64,000 bases of DNA from CAZEAB01 sp964552945 (GTDB taxonomy: Archaea; Nanobdellota; Nanobdellia; Woesearchaeales; GW2011-AR9), in the NCBI GenBank assembly GCA_964552945.1, contig CAZKIP010000004.1, positions 54,063 through 118,062 on the forward strand. Direction: 5' to 3'. Made by a program: the position numbers and the translations under genes. Below, in pieces: positions 48,716-56,784 of this stretch; position 1 is the stretch's first letter, and each line of letters begins with the position of its first letter. The notes below the pieces were generated by a model. It was given only the letters and a program-made list of their open reading frames with translations, was not told where the DNA came from and ran no database searches.

Positions 48716-49419
48716 TGGGAAAACGAATAATCCAACAAAGAAGAGGACGCGGAACAAGCACTTATCGTTCCCCTAGTCATCGCTTCAAAGGAAAAGTTAA
48801 ACATTCCTCATTAGAAACTGTTGGAAAGGTTAATGAGTTAATTCATTGTGCCGGTCACACTTCTCCTTTAATGGAAGTAGTTGATCTTACTGGCAGAAAG
48901 AGGTTAGCTTTTGCACCTGAAAAAATAAAAGTTGGAGATACCATCTCTATGGGGAAAGAAGCTGAATTGCAACCCGGAAATGTTCTCCATTTACGTGATA
49001 TCCCTGAAGGGACTTTAATTCATAATCTTGAACTAAGACCTGGAGATGGTGGAAAATTAATTCGTGCTTCTGGTACATTTGCAAGAGTTGTAGCTAAATC
49101 TGAGAAGGGAGTAAGAGTAATACTTCCATCCAAGAAAGAAAAATCATTTTTGCCGAATTGTAGAGCGGCAATTGGAGTACTTGCTGGATCAGGAAGGTTA
49201 GATAAGCCATTCCTTAAAGCGGGTACAAGATTCAAAAAAATGAAAGCAAGAAATAAACTTTATCCAAAAGTATGCGGTATTTCAATGAATGCAGTAGACC
49301 ATCCTTTTGGAGGAAAGTGTTCCCATATCAAGGGAAGACCTACTTTGTCTCCTCGTAGTGCACCGCCTGGAAGAAAGGTTGGTAAGATTGCTCCAAGAAG
49401 AACAGGTAGAAGGAAATAA
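48715..49419 (+). CDS. rpl2: Large subunit ribosomal protein L2
   Basis: 234 residues (archaeal L2/L8). GKRIIQQRRGRGTSTYRSPSHRFKG at the start, GDTISMGKEAELQPGNVLHLRDIPEGT and the peptidyl-transferase-loop VDHPFGGKCSHIKGRPTLSPRSAPPGRKVG near the end are conserved. Start AUG overlaps the mini-ORF stop and follows a hairpin. Confidence 0.97.
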   Translation: MGKRIIQQRRGRGTSTYRSPSHRFKGKVKHSSLETVGKVNELIHCAGHTSPLMEVVDLTGRKRLAFAPEKIKVGDTISMGKEAELQPGNVLHLRDIPEGTLIHNLELRPGDGGKLIRASGTFARVVAKSEKGVRVILPSKKEKSFLPNCRAAIGVLAGSGRLDKPFLKAGTRFKKMKARNKLYPKVCGISMNAVDHPFGGKCSHIKGRPTLSPRSAPPGRKVGKIAPRRTGRRK

Positions 49420-49430
49420 ACTAAAATAAA

Positions 49431-49811
49431 ATGGCAAAAGAATTAATGTGGAAAGGAAAAACTGAAGAAGAAGTTAAAGCTTTAGACTTAAAGGAGTTTA
49501 TGGAATTGATTCCTTCACGACAAAGGCGAACATTAAAGAGAGGGTTTACCGATGCACAGAAAAAATTATTGAAGAAAATCGAAAGCGGAGAGAAAAACAT
49601 CAAAACTCACTGTCGTAACATTATCATTATTCCACAGATGATTGGATTAACACTTAGAATTTACAATGGGAAAGATTTTGTTCCTTTAACTATCACATTT
49701 GAAATGATTGGTCACTCTTTGGGTGAATTTTCACATTCAAGAAAGATGGTCTCTCATAGTTCAGCAGGAGTAGGAGCTACAAGATCTAGTAAAGCTACTT
49801 CAGCAAGATAA
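49431..49811 (+). CDS. rps19: Small subunit ribosomal protein S19
   Basis: 126 residues, the archaeal/eukaryotic S15e-S19 type with an N-terminal helix (MELIPSRQRRTLKRGFTDAQKKLLKKI) before the core IKTHCRNIIIIPQMIGLTLRIYNGKDFVPLTITFEMIGHSLGEFSHSRK. 11 nt after L2. Confidence 0.96.
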   Translation: MAKELMWKGKTEEEVKALDLKEFMELIPSRQRRTLKRGFTDAQKKLLKKIESGEKNIKTHCRNIIIIPQMIGLTLRIYNGKDFVPLTITFEMIGHSLGEFSHSRKMVSHSSAGVGATRSSKATSAR

Positions 49812-49822
49812 AGATAAAAAAA

Positions 49823-50572
49823 ATGACTGAAAAACAACAAATTGGAAAAGAACATCGTGCTTCAGCTAAGTCTACGAATCTTTCCGTTTCAACAAAACAT
49901 TCCATTGAGATTAGTAAATCTTTACGTTTCAAGAATACTACTCTTGCTAAGAAGATTTTGGAAGATTTAATCTCTTTGAAGAGACCTATCCCTTTCAAAA
50001 CTCATAATAGAGACACTGGTCACAAGGCAGGGATGGCTGCAGGTAGATTTCCAATTAAAGCAGCCAGGGAATTTTTATCTTTAATCAATTCAGTGGAAGC
50101 AAATGCCCAAGCTAAAGGTTTGAACACTTCTTCATTGAAAATATCAAAATTAATTCCTAACAAGGCTTCGACTCCTTTAACTGGAGGAAGAAGAAGGAGA
50201 GGAACAAAAAGAACTCACTTAGAAATAGAAGTTGTAGAAGAAGTTTCTAAATCTGGGAAGAGAAGTAAAAAATCTCCAAAATCTCCAAAAGTTAATGTTG
50301 CAGAAAAGAAGGAAGCAAAAGAAGTAAAGAAAGAAGAGGCAAAAGAAGAAGTAAAAAAGGAAGTAAAAACTGAAGAAAAGACAGAGAAGGTGGAAGAAGT
50401 AAAAAAAACTGAAGAAAAAGTAGAAGAAGTTAAAAAAGAAACCACTGAAGAAGTAAAAACTGAAGATTCAAAAATTACCAAGGAAGAGATCACCAAGGAA
50501 GAACCTCCTAAAGAAAAGGATGTAAGCAATGATGAACCTAAAAAACCAGTAGAAGGGGCCAAATTACAATGA
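49823..50572 (+). CDS. rpl22: Large subunit ribosomal protein L22 with long Lys/Glu tail
   Basis: The core (about 1-140) has the archaeal L22 tunnel loop region: SLRFKNTTLAKKILEDLISLKRPIPFK and KASTPLTGGRRRRGTKRTHLEIEV. A tail of over 100 residues rich in Lys, Glu and Val (EEVKKEVKTEEKTEKVEEVKKTEEKVEE style) follows. Archaeal L22 is usually about 150-155 residues, so the tail is a large addition. Overlaps S3 by 4 nt. Confidence 0.95.
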   Translation: MTEKQQIGKEHRASAKSTNLSVSTKHSIEISKSLRFKNTTLAKKILEDLISLKRPIPFKTHNRDTGHKAGMAAGRFPIKAAREFLSLINSVEANAQAKGLNTSSLKISKLIPNKASTPLTGGRRRRGTKRTHLEIEVVEEVSKSGKRSKKSPKSPKVNVAEKKEAKEVKKEEAKEEVKKEVKTEEKTEKVEEVKKTEEKVEEVKKETTEEVKTEDSKITKEEITKEEPPKEKDVSNDEPKKPVEGAKLQ

Positions 50573-51543
50573 TTGAAAGAGACTTTATTAAACAAAAAAC
50601 AAAGGAATATTACATTAAGGCTTATGTAGAGCAAGAACTGAAAGGTGCAGGTATCTCTGAGATAAAGCTTAAAAAAATTCCTTTGGGAGAAAAAATTATT
50701 GTTTCTGCAAGTAGGCCTAGTATAATTATTGGTTCTAAAGGTGGAAATATTAGAGAATTAACTAAGACCTTGAAAAGAAAATTTAAACTTGAAAATCCTC
50801 AAATCGAAATTAATGAAGTAAAAAACATTTTCCTTGATGCAAGTGTTGTTGCTCAAAGAATTGCAAATTCATTGGAAAGGTTTGGCTCTGCTAGATTCAA
50901 AGGAGTTGGCCACAAAACTATGGAAAATGTTCTTACTGCAGGAGCATTGGGTGTAGAGATAATTATCTCGGGAAAGATTCCTGGAGCAAGAGCAAAGAAC
51001 TGGCGATTTTATCAAGGTTATTTGAAAAAATGTGGAGACGTATCTATTGTTGGTGTTAGAAGCGCGCAAACTCATGCATTATTAAAAAGTGGAATTATTG
51101 GTATAAAAGTTTCAATTATGCCTCCAAACTTGGTGTTACCCGACAGCATCGAAATTTTGGATGAACCTATCACTATTGTAGAAGAAGAGGATGAAGCACC
51201 TAAAAAAGGTAAGAAGGCTTCAAAAACTACAAAGAAAACTTCAAAAAAGAAAGAGAGCAAGAAAAAATCTACTAAGAAAGTGGCTAAAGAAACCACTAAG
51301 GAAGAAGCACCTGCAGAAGAAGCTGTTGTTGAAGAGAAGCAGGTTGAAGAAGTTGCTAAGGAAGAACCCGTTAAGGCAGAAACCACTGCAGAAGAACCTG
51401 TTGCTGAAGTAAAAGAATCTGAAAAAGATGAATCACCTAATGAAGATCAAAAAGAAGTTACAGAAAGTAAAGAGGATACTGAAAATAATGAAGAGAAAGA
51501 ATCTTCAGAAGAAAAACCTAACCCTGAGGAGGAGAAAAAATGA
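50569..51543 (+). CDS. rps3: Small subunit ribosomal protein S3 with long acidic tail
   Basis: The first 205 residues hold the KH domain (IIVSASRPSIIIGSKGGNIRELTKTLKRKF) and C-terminal S3 domain (GVEIIISGKIPGARAKNWRFYQGYLKKCGD). A Lys-rich stretch and an acidic tail with EEAPAEEAVVEEKQVEEVAKEEP follow, about 115 residues beyond the usual end. The tail resembles that of L14e and the cold-shock protein. Overlaps L29 by 4 nt. Confidence 0.96.
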   Translation: MIERDFIKQKTKEYYIKAYVEQELKGAGISEIKLKKIPLGEKIIVSASRPSIIIGSKGGNIRELTKTLKRKFKLENPQIEINEVKNIFLDASVVAQRIANSLERFGSARFKGVGHKTMENVLTAGALGVEIIISGKIPGARAKNWRFYQGYLKKCGDVSIVGVRSAQTHALLKSGIIGIKVSIMPPNLVLPDSIEILDEPITIVEEEDEAPKKGKKASKTTKKTSKKKESKKKSTKKVAKETTKEEAPAEEAVVEEKQVEEVAKEEPVKAETTAEEPVAEVKESEKDESPNEDQKEVTESKEDTENNEEKESSEEKPNPEEEKK

Positions 51544-51746
51544 AAATAACTAAAGAATTAAGAACTCTCTCTCCAGAAGAACTTGAGAAAAGAATGGGTG
51601 AATTTAAAAAAGAATTACTCAAATTAAGAGCTCAAGTATCTGGTGGTTCAAGTATTCAAAATCCAGGTAACTTAAGAAACAATAAAAGAAATATTGCTCG
51701 AATAAAAACTTTGCTTAATGAAAAGCAAACTAAAAAATTAAAATAA
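51540..51746 (+). CDS. rpl29: Large subunit ribosomal protein L29
   Basis: 68 residues, two-helix hairpin: ELRTLSPEELEKRMGEFKKELLKLRAQVSGGSSIQNPGNLRNNKRNIARIKTLLNEKQ. A GGAGG site precedes the ATG inside the S3 tail. Followed by a mini-ORF then eIF1. Confidence 0.95.
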   Translation: MKITKELRTLSPEELEKRMGEFKKELLKLRAQVSGGSSIQNPGNLRNNKRNIARIKTLLNEKQTKKLK

Positions 51747-51748
51747 AT

Positions 51749-51814
51749 ATGGTAGATAATCAGAAAAAGAAAACAAATATTCATCTCCAAAATGGAGGTG
51801 TTTGTCTTTGGTAG
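51749..51814 (+). other. 21-codon mini-ORF between L29 and eIF1
   Basis: ATG 2 nt after the L29 stop; peptide begins MVDNQKKKTNIHL and ends GGVCLW; TAG overlaps the first codons of eIF1. The eIF1 ribosome binding site GGAGGTG (51794-51800) is the 3' arm of a hairpin with CATCTCC (51782-51788), loop AAAAT, extended by ACAAA/TTTGT. Ribosomes translating the mini-ORF would open it. Confidence 0.5.
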
Positions 51815-52110
51815 GTGTTTGCAATCAATGTGGATTGCCAGAAGACCTTTGCGTTTGTAAAACAATCGCACGGGAACAACAAAGGATAACAATTAGCTTG
51901 GAAAAAAGAAAGTTTGGTAAAAAATATACCATAATCAAAGGGTTAACCAAAGAAGCTAATATCACTGAAATCCTTAAAAAATTAAAATCAAAGTTTGCTT
52001 GCGGTGGAACATCTAAAGGCGGCCAACTTGAGTTACAAGGAAATCACAAATCCAGAGTGAAGGATTTCCTTATTGAACTTGGTTTTGCCGAGGAGACCAT
52101 TGAGGTTTGA
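51808..52110 (+). CDS. Translation initiation factor eIF1/SUI1
   Basis: 100 residues. N-terminal zinc-type CNQCGLPEDLCVC, typical of archaeal aIF1, then the SUI1 fold with YTIIKGLTKEANITEILKKLKSKFACGGTSKGGQLELQGNHKSRVKDFLIELGF. It controls start-codon selection on the 30S subunit. TTG at 51808 has GGAGGTG 7 nt upstream; the TTG at 51802 is too close. Stop TGA overlaps the ATG of the next mini-ORF. Confidence 0.93.
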   Translation: MVGVCNQCGLPEDLCVCKTIAREQQRITISLEKRKFGKKYTIIKGLTKEANITEILKKLKSKFACGGTSKGGQLELQGNHKSRVKDFLIELGFAEETIEV

Positions 52111-52145
52111 TGACCATTGAAATTAATATTTTGGTGGAAAAATGA
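52110..52145 (+). other. 11-codon mini-ORF between eIF1 and Rpp29
   Basis: Reads MTIEINILVEK. Its ATG overlaps the eIF1 stop (TGATG) and its TGA overlaps the Rpp29 start (ATGA), so it tiles the 31-nt gap exactly. The Rpp29 ribosome binding site GGTGG (52133-52137) lies inside it. Its own start has GAGG about 6 nt upstream within eIF1. Confidence 0.5.
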
Positions 52146-52390
52146 AAAGAAACAAACAATTTCCTCATGAATTGATTGGGGAAGAAGTGATTGTTATCGA
52201 AGCAACAAACAAATCCTTGGAAGGAATCAAGGGAAAAGTTGTTGATGAAACAAAGGAAACGTTGACGATTGAAACCACAAACGCAACAAAAAAACTACTT
52301 AAGGAAAGCATAATTTCACTTAAGGTAAAGGATCAAGTTGTTGGTGGAAAACAAATCAACAAAAGGTCTGAAGAAAGAATCAAAGGATGA
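52142..52390 (+). CDS. rnp1: Ribonuclease P protein component 1 (Rpp29)
   Basis: 82 residues, Sm-like beta-barrel: LIGEEVIVIEATNKSLEGIKGKVVDETKETLTIET...ATKKLLKESIISL. Partner of Rpp21 (12023) on the specificity domain of RNase P RNA (35260). Its place between eIF1 and S17 is the standard archaeal location. Confidence 0.93.
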   Translation: MKRNKQFPHELIGEEVIVIEATNKSLEGIKGKVVDETKETLTIETTNATKKLLKESIISLKVKDQVVGGKQINKRSEERIKG

Positions 52391-52407
52391 GGTTCAATTA
52401 AATCAAA

Positions 52408-52791
52408 ATGAAACAAGAAGTATTGGGCGTGAAAGCTCCGAAAAGTAAAGGAACTGTACCAGATAAGAAATGTCCTTTTTACGGTGAGATATCTGTTAAG
52501 AAGGAATTAGTTACAGGAACCGTTGTTAAAAGAGATACAAGTAGGTCTGCAACTATCGAATGGTCTAAATCACGCTATGTACCAAAATATGAAAGATATA
52601 AAGTTAACAGATTTAGATTAAGAGTACATAATCCTGCTTCAATTGATGCTCAGATTGGTCAAAAAGTACTTGCTGCAAGAACTAGGCCTCTTAGTAAAAC
52701 AAAGAATCATGTTATTATCAAGGTATTATCTGATGATTCAACAAAAAAGGCATCTGATAATAAGAATAAAAAAAATAATCAAGAGAAATAA
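52408..52791 (+). CDS. rps17: Small subunit ribosomal protein S17
   Basis: 127 residues. KCPFYGEISVKKELVTGTVVKRDTSRSATIEWSKSRYVPKYERYKVNRFRLRVHNP is the OB-fold of archaeal S17 (S11e). The short C-terminal tail is Lys/Asn-rich. Directly abuts L14. Confidence 0.96.
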   Translation: MKQEVLGVKAPKSKGTVPDKKCPFYGEISVKKELVTGTVVKRDTSRSATIEWSKSRYVPKYERYKVNRFRLRVHNPASIDAQIGQKVLAARTRPLSKTKNHVIIKVLSDDSTKKASDNKNKKNNQEK

Positions 52792-53193
52792 ATGAAACCA
52801 ATAAAAAGTAGAATAACTCGTTCACTTCCGATTCAAGCAGAGGTACCTACATGTGACAATTCAGGAGCAAAACTCTTGAAGATTGTTGCGGTTAAAGGTC
52901 ATAAAACTGTTAGGGGAAGATTACCTGCTGCAGGAGTAGGAGACTTGGTTTTGGCTTCAGTTAGGAAAGGAAAACTAGACATTAGAAAAACAGTTGTTCC
53001 TGCCGTAATTGTAAGACAGAAAAAAGAATTTAGAAGAGCTGATGGAACCAGAGTAAAATTTGAAGATAATGCTGCCGTTGTTTTAAAGGATGAAAAAGGA
53101 AATCCAAAAGGAACAATTTTCAAGGGAGCTATTGCTAAAGAAGTTGCAGAGAGGTGGCCGGCAATTGCTAAAGTTGCTAGAATAATCGCTTAA
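52792..53193 (+). CDS. rpl14: Large subunit ribosomal protein L14
   Basis: 133 residues with VPTCDNSGAKLLKIVAVKGHK, DLVLASVRKGK and the conserved VPAVIVRQKKEFRRADGTRVKFEDNAAVVL; AKEVAERWPAIAKVARIIA is the usual end. Confidence 0.97.
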   Translation: MKPIKSRITRSLPIQAEVPTCDNSGAKLLKIVAVKGHKTVRGRLPAAGVGDLVLASVRKGKLDIRKTVVPAVIVRQKKEFRRADGTRVKFEDNAAVVLKDEKGNPKGTIFKGAIAKEVAERWPAIAKVARIIA

Positions 53194-53194
53194 A

Positions 53195-53680
53195 ATGGTA
53201 AAAACAAGTTATTCAACATCCTGGAAAAGTAGTACTCAACCTAGAAAGCAAAGAAAGTATAATTACAATGCTCCTTTACATGTGAAACAGAAAATGATGA
53301 GTGTTCATCTTTCACCTTCCCTAAAAAAGAAGTATTCCTTAAGAAATTTACAAGTTAAAAAAGGAGATAAAGTCTCTGTTTTAAGAGGAAATTTCAAAAA
53401 GAAAGAAGGAACAGTTGAAAGAGTTAATTTGAAACAAGGAAAAGTTTTCATTAGTGGGATTGAAATTATTAAGAAAGATAATTCAAAACAATTACTTCCT
53501 TTTACCCCTTCAAATTTAATGATTACTGTTTTAGATACTAAGGATAAAAAAAGAAAAAGTTTTTTGTCTGGAAGAGAAAAAGCTGGTGAAAAATCAGAAA
53601 AAACTGTCAAAGAAAAAGAAAATAAGGATGGTGCTAAAACTGGCAGTCCTTCAACAAAAAAAACTGAAAATAATAATTAA
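53195..53680 (+). CDS. rpl24: Large subunit ribosomal protein L24
   Basis: 161 residues. KWSST-like archaeal N-terminus (SWKSSTQPRKQRKYNYNAPLHVKQKMMSVHLS) and the KOW motif KKGDKVSVLRGNFKKKEGTVERVNLKQGKVFISG. A charged tail of about 40 residues is extra. KOW start and 1-nt spacing to L14 support the call. Confidence 0.96.
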   Translation: MVKTSYSTSWKSSTQPRKQRKYNYNAPLHVKQKMMSVHLSPSLKKKYSLRNLQVKKGDKVSVLRGNFKKKEGTVERVNLKQGKVFISGIEIIKKDNSKQLLPFTPSNLMITVLDTKDKKRKSFLSGREKAGEKSEKTVKEKENKDGAKTGSPSTKKTENNN

Positions 53681-53697
53681 TAATATCGAGGATAAAA

Positions 53698-54402
53698 ATG
53701 AAAAATCATCTAAAAAGAATGGCGTCACCGAAACAGTGGCCAATTAATCGTAAAAAAAGAACTTTCATTGTTAGACCTAACGCAGGCGCCCATCCTTTAG
53801 AGAGAGGAATGGCTCTTGGAGTAATAATAAGAGACTTTTTACACTTGGCTTCAACTATTGGAGAGGTTAGAAAAATCTTAAACAATCAAACCGTTTTAGT
53901 TGATGGTAAGAGGAAGAAAGATCATCGTCTTATAGTTGGTTTATTTGATGTTATTTCCTTTCCTGACATTAAGAAATATTATAGAGTAACGTTTGATATT
54001 AAAGGAAGAATCTCCGTTTTTGAAATCTCTCAAAAAGAGAGTAACTTGAAACCCTGCAAAGTTGTTGGTAAAAGTATAATTAAGAAAGGAAAACTTCAAT
54101 ATAACTTATTTGATGGGAAAAATATCTTAAGTAATGAGAAAGCAAAAATTGGAGATAGTCTTTTGCTTGAATTGCCATCCTTGGCGGTTAAGAAAGTTCT
54201 GCCTCTACAGAAAGAAGCTACGATCTTCCTTGAGAAAGGTAAACAGAGTGGTGATTCAGGAACTCTTAAAGGAGTTGAAGGAAAAGTTGCCATTTATGAG
54301 AGTAATGGTTCAAAAGTTGAAACGTTAAAAGAGTACCTTTTTGTGGTTGGTGAAAAAAAATCAGAAATAGTTGTTTCAAACAACTCTTCAAAAAGTGAGT
54401 AA
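53698..54402 (+). CDS. rps4e: Small subunit ribosomal protein S4e
   Basis: 234 residues: HLKRMASPKQWPINRKKRTFIVRPNAGAHPLERGMALGVIIRDFLHLA, then the S4-type RNA-binding hairpin (ILNNQTVLVDGKRKKDHRLIVGLFDVISF) and a central domain. Archaeal/eukaryotic-specific. GAGG site upstream of ATG. Confidence 0.96.
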   Translation: MKNHLKRMASPKQWPINRKKRTFIVRPNAGAHPLERGMALGVIIRDFLHLASTIGEVRKILNNQTVLVDGKRKKDHRLIVGLFDVISFPDIKKYYRVTFDIKGRISVFEISQKESNLKPCKVVGKSIIKKGKLQYNLFDGKNILSNEKAKIGDSLLLELPSLAVKKVLPLQKEATIFLEKGKQSGDSGTLKGVEGKVAIYESNGSKVETLKEYLFVVGEKKSEIVVSNNSSKSE

Positions 54403-54410
54403 TAATCAAA

Positions 54411-54929
54411 ATGAGTGAGAAAAAAATAAATCCAATGAAGGAAATCAAAATTGCAAAGGTTACACTAAATATTGGAGCAGGAAAAAGTGAAGATTTACTT
54501 AAGAAAGGCATAGTCCTTTTACAGAAGTTATCTCCTTACAAGCCAATTAAAACTTTAGCAAAGAAGAGAATTCCTACTTGGGGTTTGCGTCCTGGGTTAG
54601 CTATAGCTTGTAAAGTTACAGTTAGGAAAGAAGCAGAAAATTTATTGAAAAGATTACTTGTTGCAAAAGAAAACAAACTTTCAGAGAAAAACTTTGACAA
54701 TAGTGGAAATTTTTCATTTGGTATTCCAGAATATATTGATATTGAAGGTCTTGAATATGACCCTGATTTGAAAATCATGGGTCTTGAAGTTGCTGTAACT
54801 TTAGAAAGGCCTGGATATCGAATTAAGAAAAGAAAAGTTAAAACAGCAACTATTGGGAAATCACATAAAATTTCTCGTGAAGAGGCAATGGCATTTGCTC
54901 AAGAAAAATTAGGGGTTGAATTAGAATGA
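54411..54929 (+). CDS. rpl5: Large subunit ribosomal protein L5
   Basis: 172 residues; NPMKEIKIAKVTLNIGAGKS, KTLAKKRIPTWGLRPGLAIACKVTVR and FSFGIPEYIDIEGLEYDPDLKIMGLEVAVTLERPGYRIKKRK. Binds 5S rRNA. Overlaps S14 by 4 nt. Confidence 0.97.
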   Translation: MSEKKINPMKEIKIAKVTLNIGAGKSEDLLKKGIVLLQKLSPYKPIKTLAKKRIPTWGLRPGLAIACKVTVRKEAENLLKRLLVAKENKLSEKNFDNSGNFSFGIPEYIDIEGLEYDPDLKIMGLEVAVTLERPGYRIKKRKVKTATIGKSHKISREEAMAFAQEKLGVELE

Positions 54930-55156
54930 CTGCAGGAAATTGGAAAAAAGTTTTTACTCAACTTAATGCAAAGCCTATTAAGAAGGCTAAATTTGTCAAG
55001 TTCAACTCTCCTAAGGAAAGGTCTTGTGGAGTTGCATTAAGGCCATGTAAAAATTGTGGAAGAGTCAGAGGACATATAAACAAATATGGATTACATCTCT
55101 GTCGCCAGTGTTTTAGAGAGATGTCAACAAAAATAGGATTTAAGAAATTCAATTGA
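54926..55156 (+). CDS. rps14: Small subunit ribosomal protein S14 (zinc type)
   Basis: 76 residues; zinc motif CKNCGRVRGHINKYGLHLCRQCFRE with C-x2-C...C-x2-C. An N-terminal stretch of about 20 residues is longer than the usual 54-residue archaeal S14. Followed by a 72-nt gap with a mini-ORF. Confidence 0.95.
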   Translation: MTAGNWKKVFTQLNAKPIKKAKFVKFNSPKERSCGVALRPCKNCGRVRGHINKYGLHLCRQCFREMSTKIGFKKFN

Positions 55157-55157
55157 T

Positions 55158-55235
55158 ATGAGAGGTTTACAAAAAATGCAAAAAAATCAAAAAAGGATTT
55201 TTGGACTGCTTGTTGGAGGTAATTCAACATGTTAA
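55158..55235 (+). other. 25-codon mini-ORF between S14 and S8
   Basis: ATG 1 nt after the S14 stop; begins MRGLQKMQKNQKR and ends GGNSTC; its TAA lies 4 nt into the S8 gene, so it overlaps the S8 start. A hairpin CAAAAA-AGGA-TTTTTG (55188-55203) sits mid-frame, and the S8 ribosome binding site GGAGGT (55215-55220) is within it, in the loop of a weak TGTTG/CAACA stem. Confidence 0.5.
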
Positions 55236-55618
55236 ACGACCCATTGGCAGCCGCATTATCGAAGATATTGAACGCAGAACGTGTAGGAAAGAAAGAACTA
55301 GTCGTTAGGCCAGCTTCAAAGATGATAAAAAAAATTCTTTTTATTATGAATGAAAAAGGCTTTATCGGATCTTTCGAAGAAATGAAAGATGATAAGGGCG
55401 GTTATTTAAAATTAAATTTATTAGGAAACATTAACAAATGTGGAGTTGTTAAACCTAGGTTTTCAACTAAGAAAGATGAATTCGAAAAATGGGAAAAAAG
55501 GTATCTTCCTGCAAAAGATTTTGGATTAATCTTAGTTTCAACACCTAGAGGAGTTATGACTCACTATGAAGCAAAAGAAAATTCAATTGGAGGAAAGCTG
55601 TTAGCTTATTGTTATTGA
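55229..55618 (+). CDS. rps8: Small subunit ribosomal protein S8
   Basis: 129 residues; DPLAAALSKILNAERVGKKELVVRPASKMIKKILFIMNEKGFIGSFE and the C-terminal FGLILVSTPRGVMTHYEAKENSIGGKLLAYCY. Stop overlaps the L6 start (TGATG). Confidence 0.97.
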   Translation: MLNDPLAAALSKILNAERVGKKELVVRPASKMIKKILFIMNEKGFIGSFEEMKDDKGGYLKLNLLGNINKCGVVKPRFSTKKDEFEKWEKRYLPAKDFGLILVSTPRGVMTHYEAKENSIGGKLLAYCY

Positions 55619-56160
55619 TGAAACAAGATCTCGAAAAGGAAATTGTAATGGGAGAAGGAGTTCAAGCTACTTTGGAAGGTCCTGTACTTAAGGTTAAAGG
55701 ACCTAAAGGAGAAGTGGAAAGAAATTTCCTTCATCCAAAAATTGTTCTCGAGATTAAGGATAATAAAATAGTGTTTCATGTTAAAAAGGCTACAAAGAAG
55801 GAAAAGAAAGAAATTTCTTCATTTGCCTCCCATACAAAGAATATGGTTGAAGGAGTAGTAGAACCTCATGTTTACAAATTAAAAATTTGTTCAGGACACT
55901 TCCCTATGAATGTTGCTGTTTCAGGAAGAGAATTGGTAATAAAGAATTTTTTGGGAGAATCTGTTCCTAGAAAAGTTTTGCTTCCAGAAGGAGTAGATGT
56001 TAAGATTAATGGGACCGAAATTGTGGTGAGTTCTCCAAATAAGGAAAGTTCTGGACACGCAGCAGCAAAAATAGAAAGCCTTTGCCGGATAACTGACAGA
56101 GATAGAAGGATTTTTCAAGATGGCGTTTACATCATTCATAAATCAGGGAAGGATATTTAG
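55618..56160 (+). CDS. rpl6: Large subunit ribosomal protein L6
   Basis: 180 residues from ATG 55618, which overlaps the S8 stop. LEGPVLKVKGPKGEVERNF, FASHTKNMVEGVVEPHVYKLKICSGHFPMNVAVSGRELVIKNFLGE and the C-terminal RRIFQDGVYIIHKSGKDI are the archaeal L6 pattern. Confidence 0.97.
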   Translation: MKQDLEKEIVMGEGVQATLEGPVLKVKGPKGEVERNFLHPKIVLEIKDNKIVFHVKKATKKEKKEISSFASHTKNMVEGVVEPHVYKLKICSGHFPMNVAVSGRELVIKNFLGESVPRKVLLPEGVDVKINGTEIVVSSPNKESSGHAAAKIESLCRITDRDRRIFQDGVYIIHKSGKDI

Positions 56161-56165
56161 ATAAA

Positions 56166-56774
56166 ATGGATAATCAAGATAAACAAACAATTGCAAAAAG
56201 GAAAAAACCAGACTTTGTACTAAAAGAATCGAAGTTTTTTGCTAGAATTAAGAAAAGATGGCGTTACCCTAGAGGTAAACACTCTCCTGTTAGACAAAGG
56301 CATAAAGGAAGACCTCCTTTACCTACTCCTGGTTATGGTTCTCCTCGGGCAATAAAGTATCAAACTAAGAAAGGCGTTAAAGAGATATTGGTTAAAAATG
56401 AGGCTGAGCTCCTTAATGTTAAGGGGAAAAATGAAGCAGCATTGATTTCGTCTAAAGTGGGCATTAAGAAAAAATTAGCTCTTTTTAAGTTGGCTTTAGA
56501 GAAGAACATTTCGGTGGCAAGAGTGGACAATGTTTCAGATAAAATCAAGGAATTAAAAGATAATTTCGAGAAAAGAAAAGATAAAAGGCAGAAGAAGTTG
56601 CAGAAAAAAACTAAAAAGGAAGAGCAAAAGAAAAAAGAAGCTGAAGAAAAGAAGAAGGCTGATGAAAAAGAAAAGAAAGGTAAAGAAAGTGAGGAAAATC
56701 AGCTTGAGAAAAAAATTGAAGAAGAAAAAGATCAAAAAAAGATGATTGAAAAAACCATTACAAAAAAACAATAA
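56166..56774 (+). CDS. rpl32e: Large subunit ribosomal protein L32e with charged tail
   Basis: The core, from KKPDFVLKESKFFARIKKRWRYPRGKHSPVRQRHKGRPPLPTPGYGSPRAIK to about residue 135, is L32e. The last 65 residues are almost only Lys, Glu and Gln (KKEEQKKKEAEEKKKADEKEKKG), an unusual tail for this family. Confidence 0.95.
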   Translation: MDNQDKQTIAKRKKPDFVLKESKFFARIKKRWRYPRGKHSPVRQRHKGRPPLPTPGYGSPRAIKYQTKKGVKEILVKNEAELLNVKGKNEAALISSKVGIKKKLALFKLALEKNISVARVDNVSDKIKELKDNFEKRKDKRQKKLQKKTKKEEQKKKEAEEKKKADEKEKKGKESEENQLEKKIEEEKDQKKMIEKTITKKQ

Positions 56775-56784
56775 ACCTTAGACA

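Noticed and set aside
50215..50634. Antisense Ser/Phe-rich ORF opposite the L22 tail
   Set aside because: A by-product of the Lys/Glu-rich codons of L22; no independent support.
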